Of a stretch of DNA of 33,168 nucleotides, positions 33,085 through 33,168 are shown in pieces. The notes below the pieces were generated by a model. The model was not told the origin of the DNA. It did not search any database and worked only from the letters and a program-made list of their open reading frames with translations. The stretch is from the NCBI GenBank assembly GCA_043381765.1, contig JBHJMP010000888.1, forward strand, positions 1 to 33,168, written 5' to 3'. Each line of letters begins with the position of its first letter. Positions within the stretch are counted from its first letter, which is position 1. The stretch is from Collodictyon triciliatum. Taxonomy: Eukaryota; CRuMs. The translations under genes and the position numbers were made by a program.

Positions 33085-33168
33085 AAAAAAAAAAGGAAAA
33101 AAAAAAGGAAAAAAAGAAAAAAAAAAGAAAAAAAAAAGAAAAAAAAAAAAAAAAAAAAAAAAAAAAAA
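33085..33168. repeat. A-rich low-complexity right edge
   Basis: A-runs broken by single or double G continue to a pure A run at the window end. They lie in the intron upstream of the first visible M8 exon (poly-T on that gene's strand). This probably marks a contig end. Confidence 0.8.

Noticed and set aside
1-33168. tRNA, rRNA, CRISPR array, transposon terminal repeats or transposase
   Set aside because: I looked for tRNA-like T-loops, spaced direct repeats and reverse transcriptase, integrase or transposase motifs and saw none. The repeats present are simple-sequence arrays.

Overview
The window is nuclear DNA from an intron-rich, AT-rich eukaryote with mitochondria. The genes carry many short introns (mostly about 70-260 nt, GT-AG). 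A complex I subunit, a histone-acetyltransferase adaptor (ADA2), a Rab GTPase and a leishmanolysin-type surface peptidase are present. Very long homopolymers and microsatellites fill introns and spacers, and exons are visibly richer in G+C than introns. A protist is likely. A foraminiferan/rhizarian of the Reticulomyxa type is my guess, but it is only a guess and nothing here proves the lineage. No bacterial-style operons, CRISPR arrays, insertion sequences or tRNA genes were recognised.

I built exon models by hand by combining open frames, splice sites and phase. Most close exactly in frame. From left to right: (1) 156-2192 minus, a DEK_C + SWIB chromatin protein of the yeast UAF30/TRI1 kind (7 exons, 285 aa). 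(2) 2449-3566 minus, an unrecognised 165-aa protein (5 exons). (3) 4105-4576 minus, the 79-aa complex I '21 kDa/NUXM' subunit (2 exons). (4) 5373-10984 minus, a 1376-aa six-transmembrane K+ channel with a cyclic-nucleotide-binding domain and a very long Ser/Pro-rich tail (12 exons). (5) 12051-15042 plus, a 586-aa protein with a putative mitochondrial presequence, an acidic middle and a crotonase domain that has lost both catalytic glutamates (10 exons). (6) 15904-20140 minus, ADA2 with ZZ, SANT and SWIRM domains (18 exons, 533 aa). (7) 21932-23662 minus, a 327-aa single-pass membrane coiled-coil protein ending in KKPS, a KKXX ER-retrieval signal. (8) an assembly gap of 933 N with a gene fragment to its right (minus, start at 25015). 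(9) 25805-27682 plus, a Rab5/Rab22-like GTPase (8 exons, 220 aa). (10) 28522-29517 plus, a leucine-rich-repeat protein with an N-myristoylation-type start. (11) 30705-33041 minus, the C-terminal half of a leishmanolysin-like (M8) protein with an IPT/TIG-like segment, a membrane span and a cytoplasmic tail. Its 5' end lies off the right edge.

The genes do not form a pathway. Two chromatin factors (SWIB protein, ADA2), two mitochondrial candidates (NUXM, crotonase-like) and several membrane or trafficking proteins (channel, KKXX coiled-coil, Rab, LRR, M8) simply lie side by side. Convergent pairs are crotonase/ADA2 and LRR/M8. Divergent pairs are channel/crotonase and gap-gene/Rab.

The most unusual observations are the catalytically dead crotonase-like protein, two splice junctions where the frame demands a donor 4 nt downstream of a better-looking donor, a stop-free 69-nt GC-AG intron in the Rab gene, acceptors preceded by poly-A rather than pyrimidines, and the KKXX coiled-coil protein. 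I did not find a convincing multi-gene 'system'.
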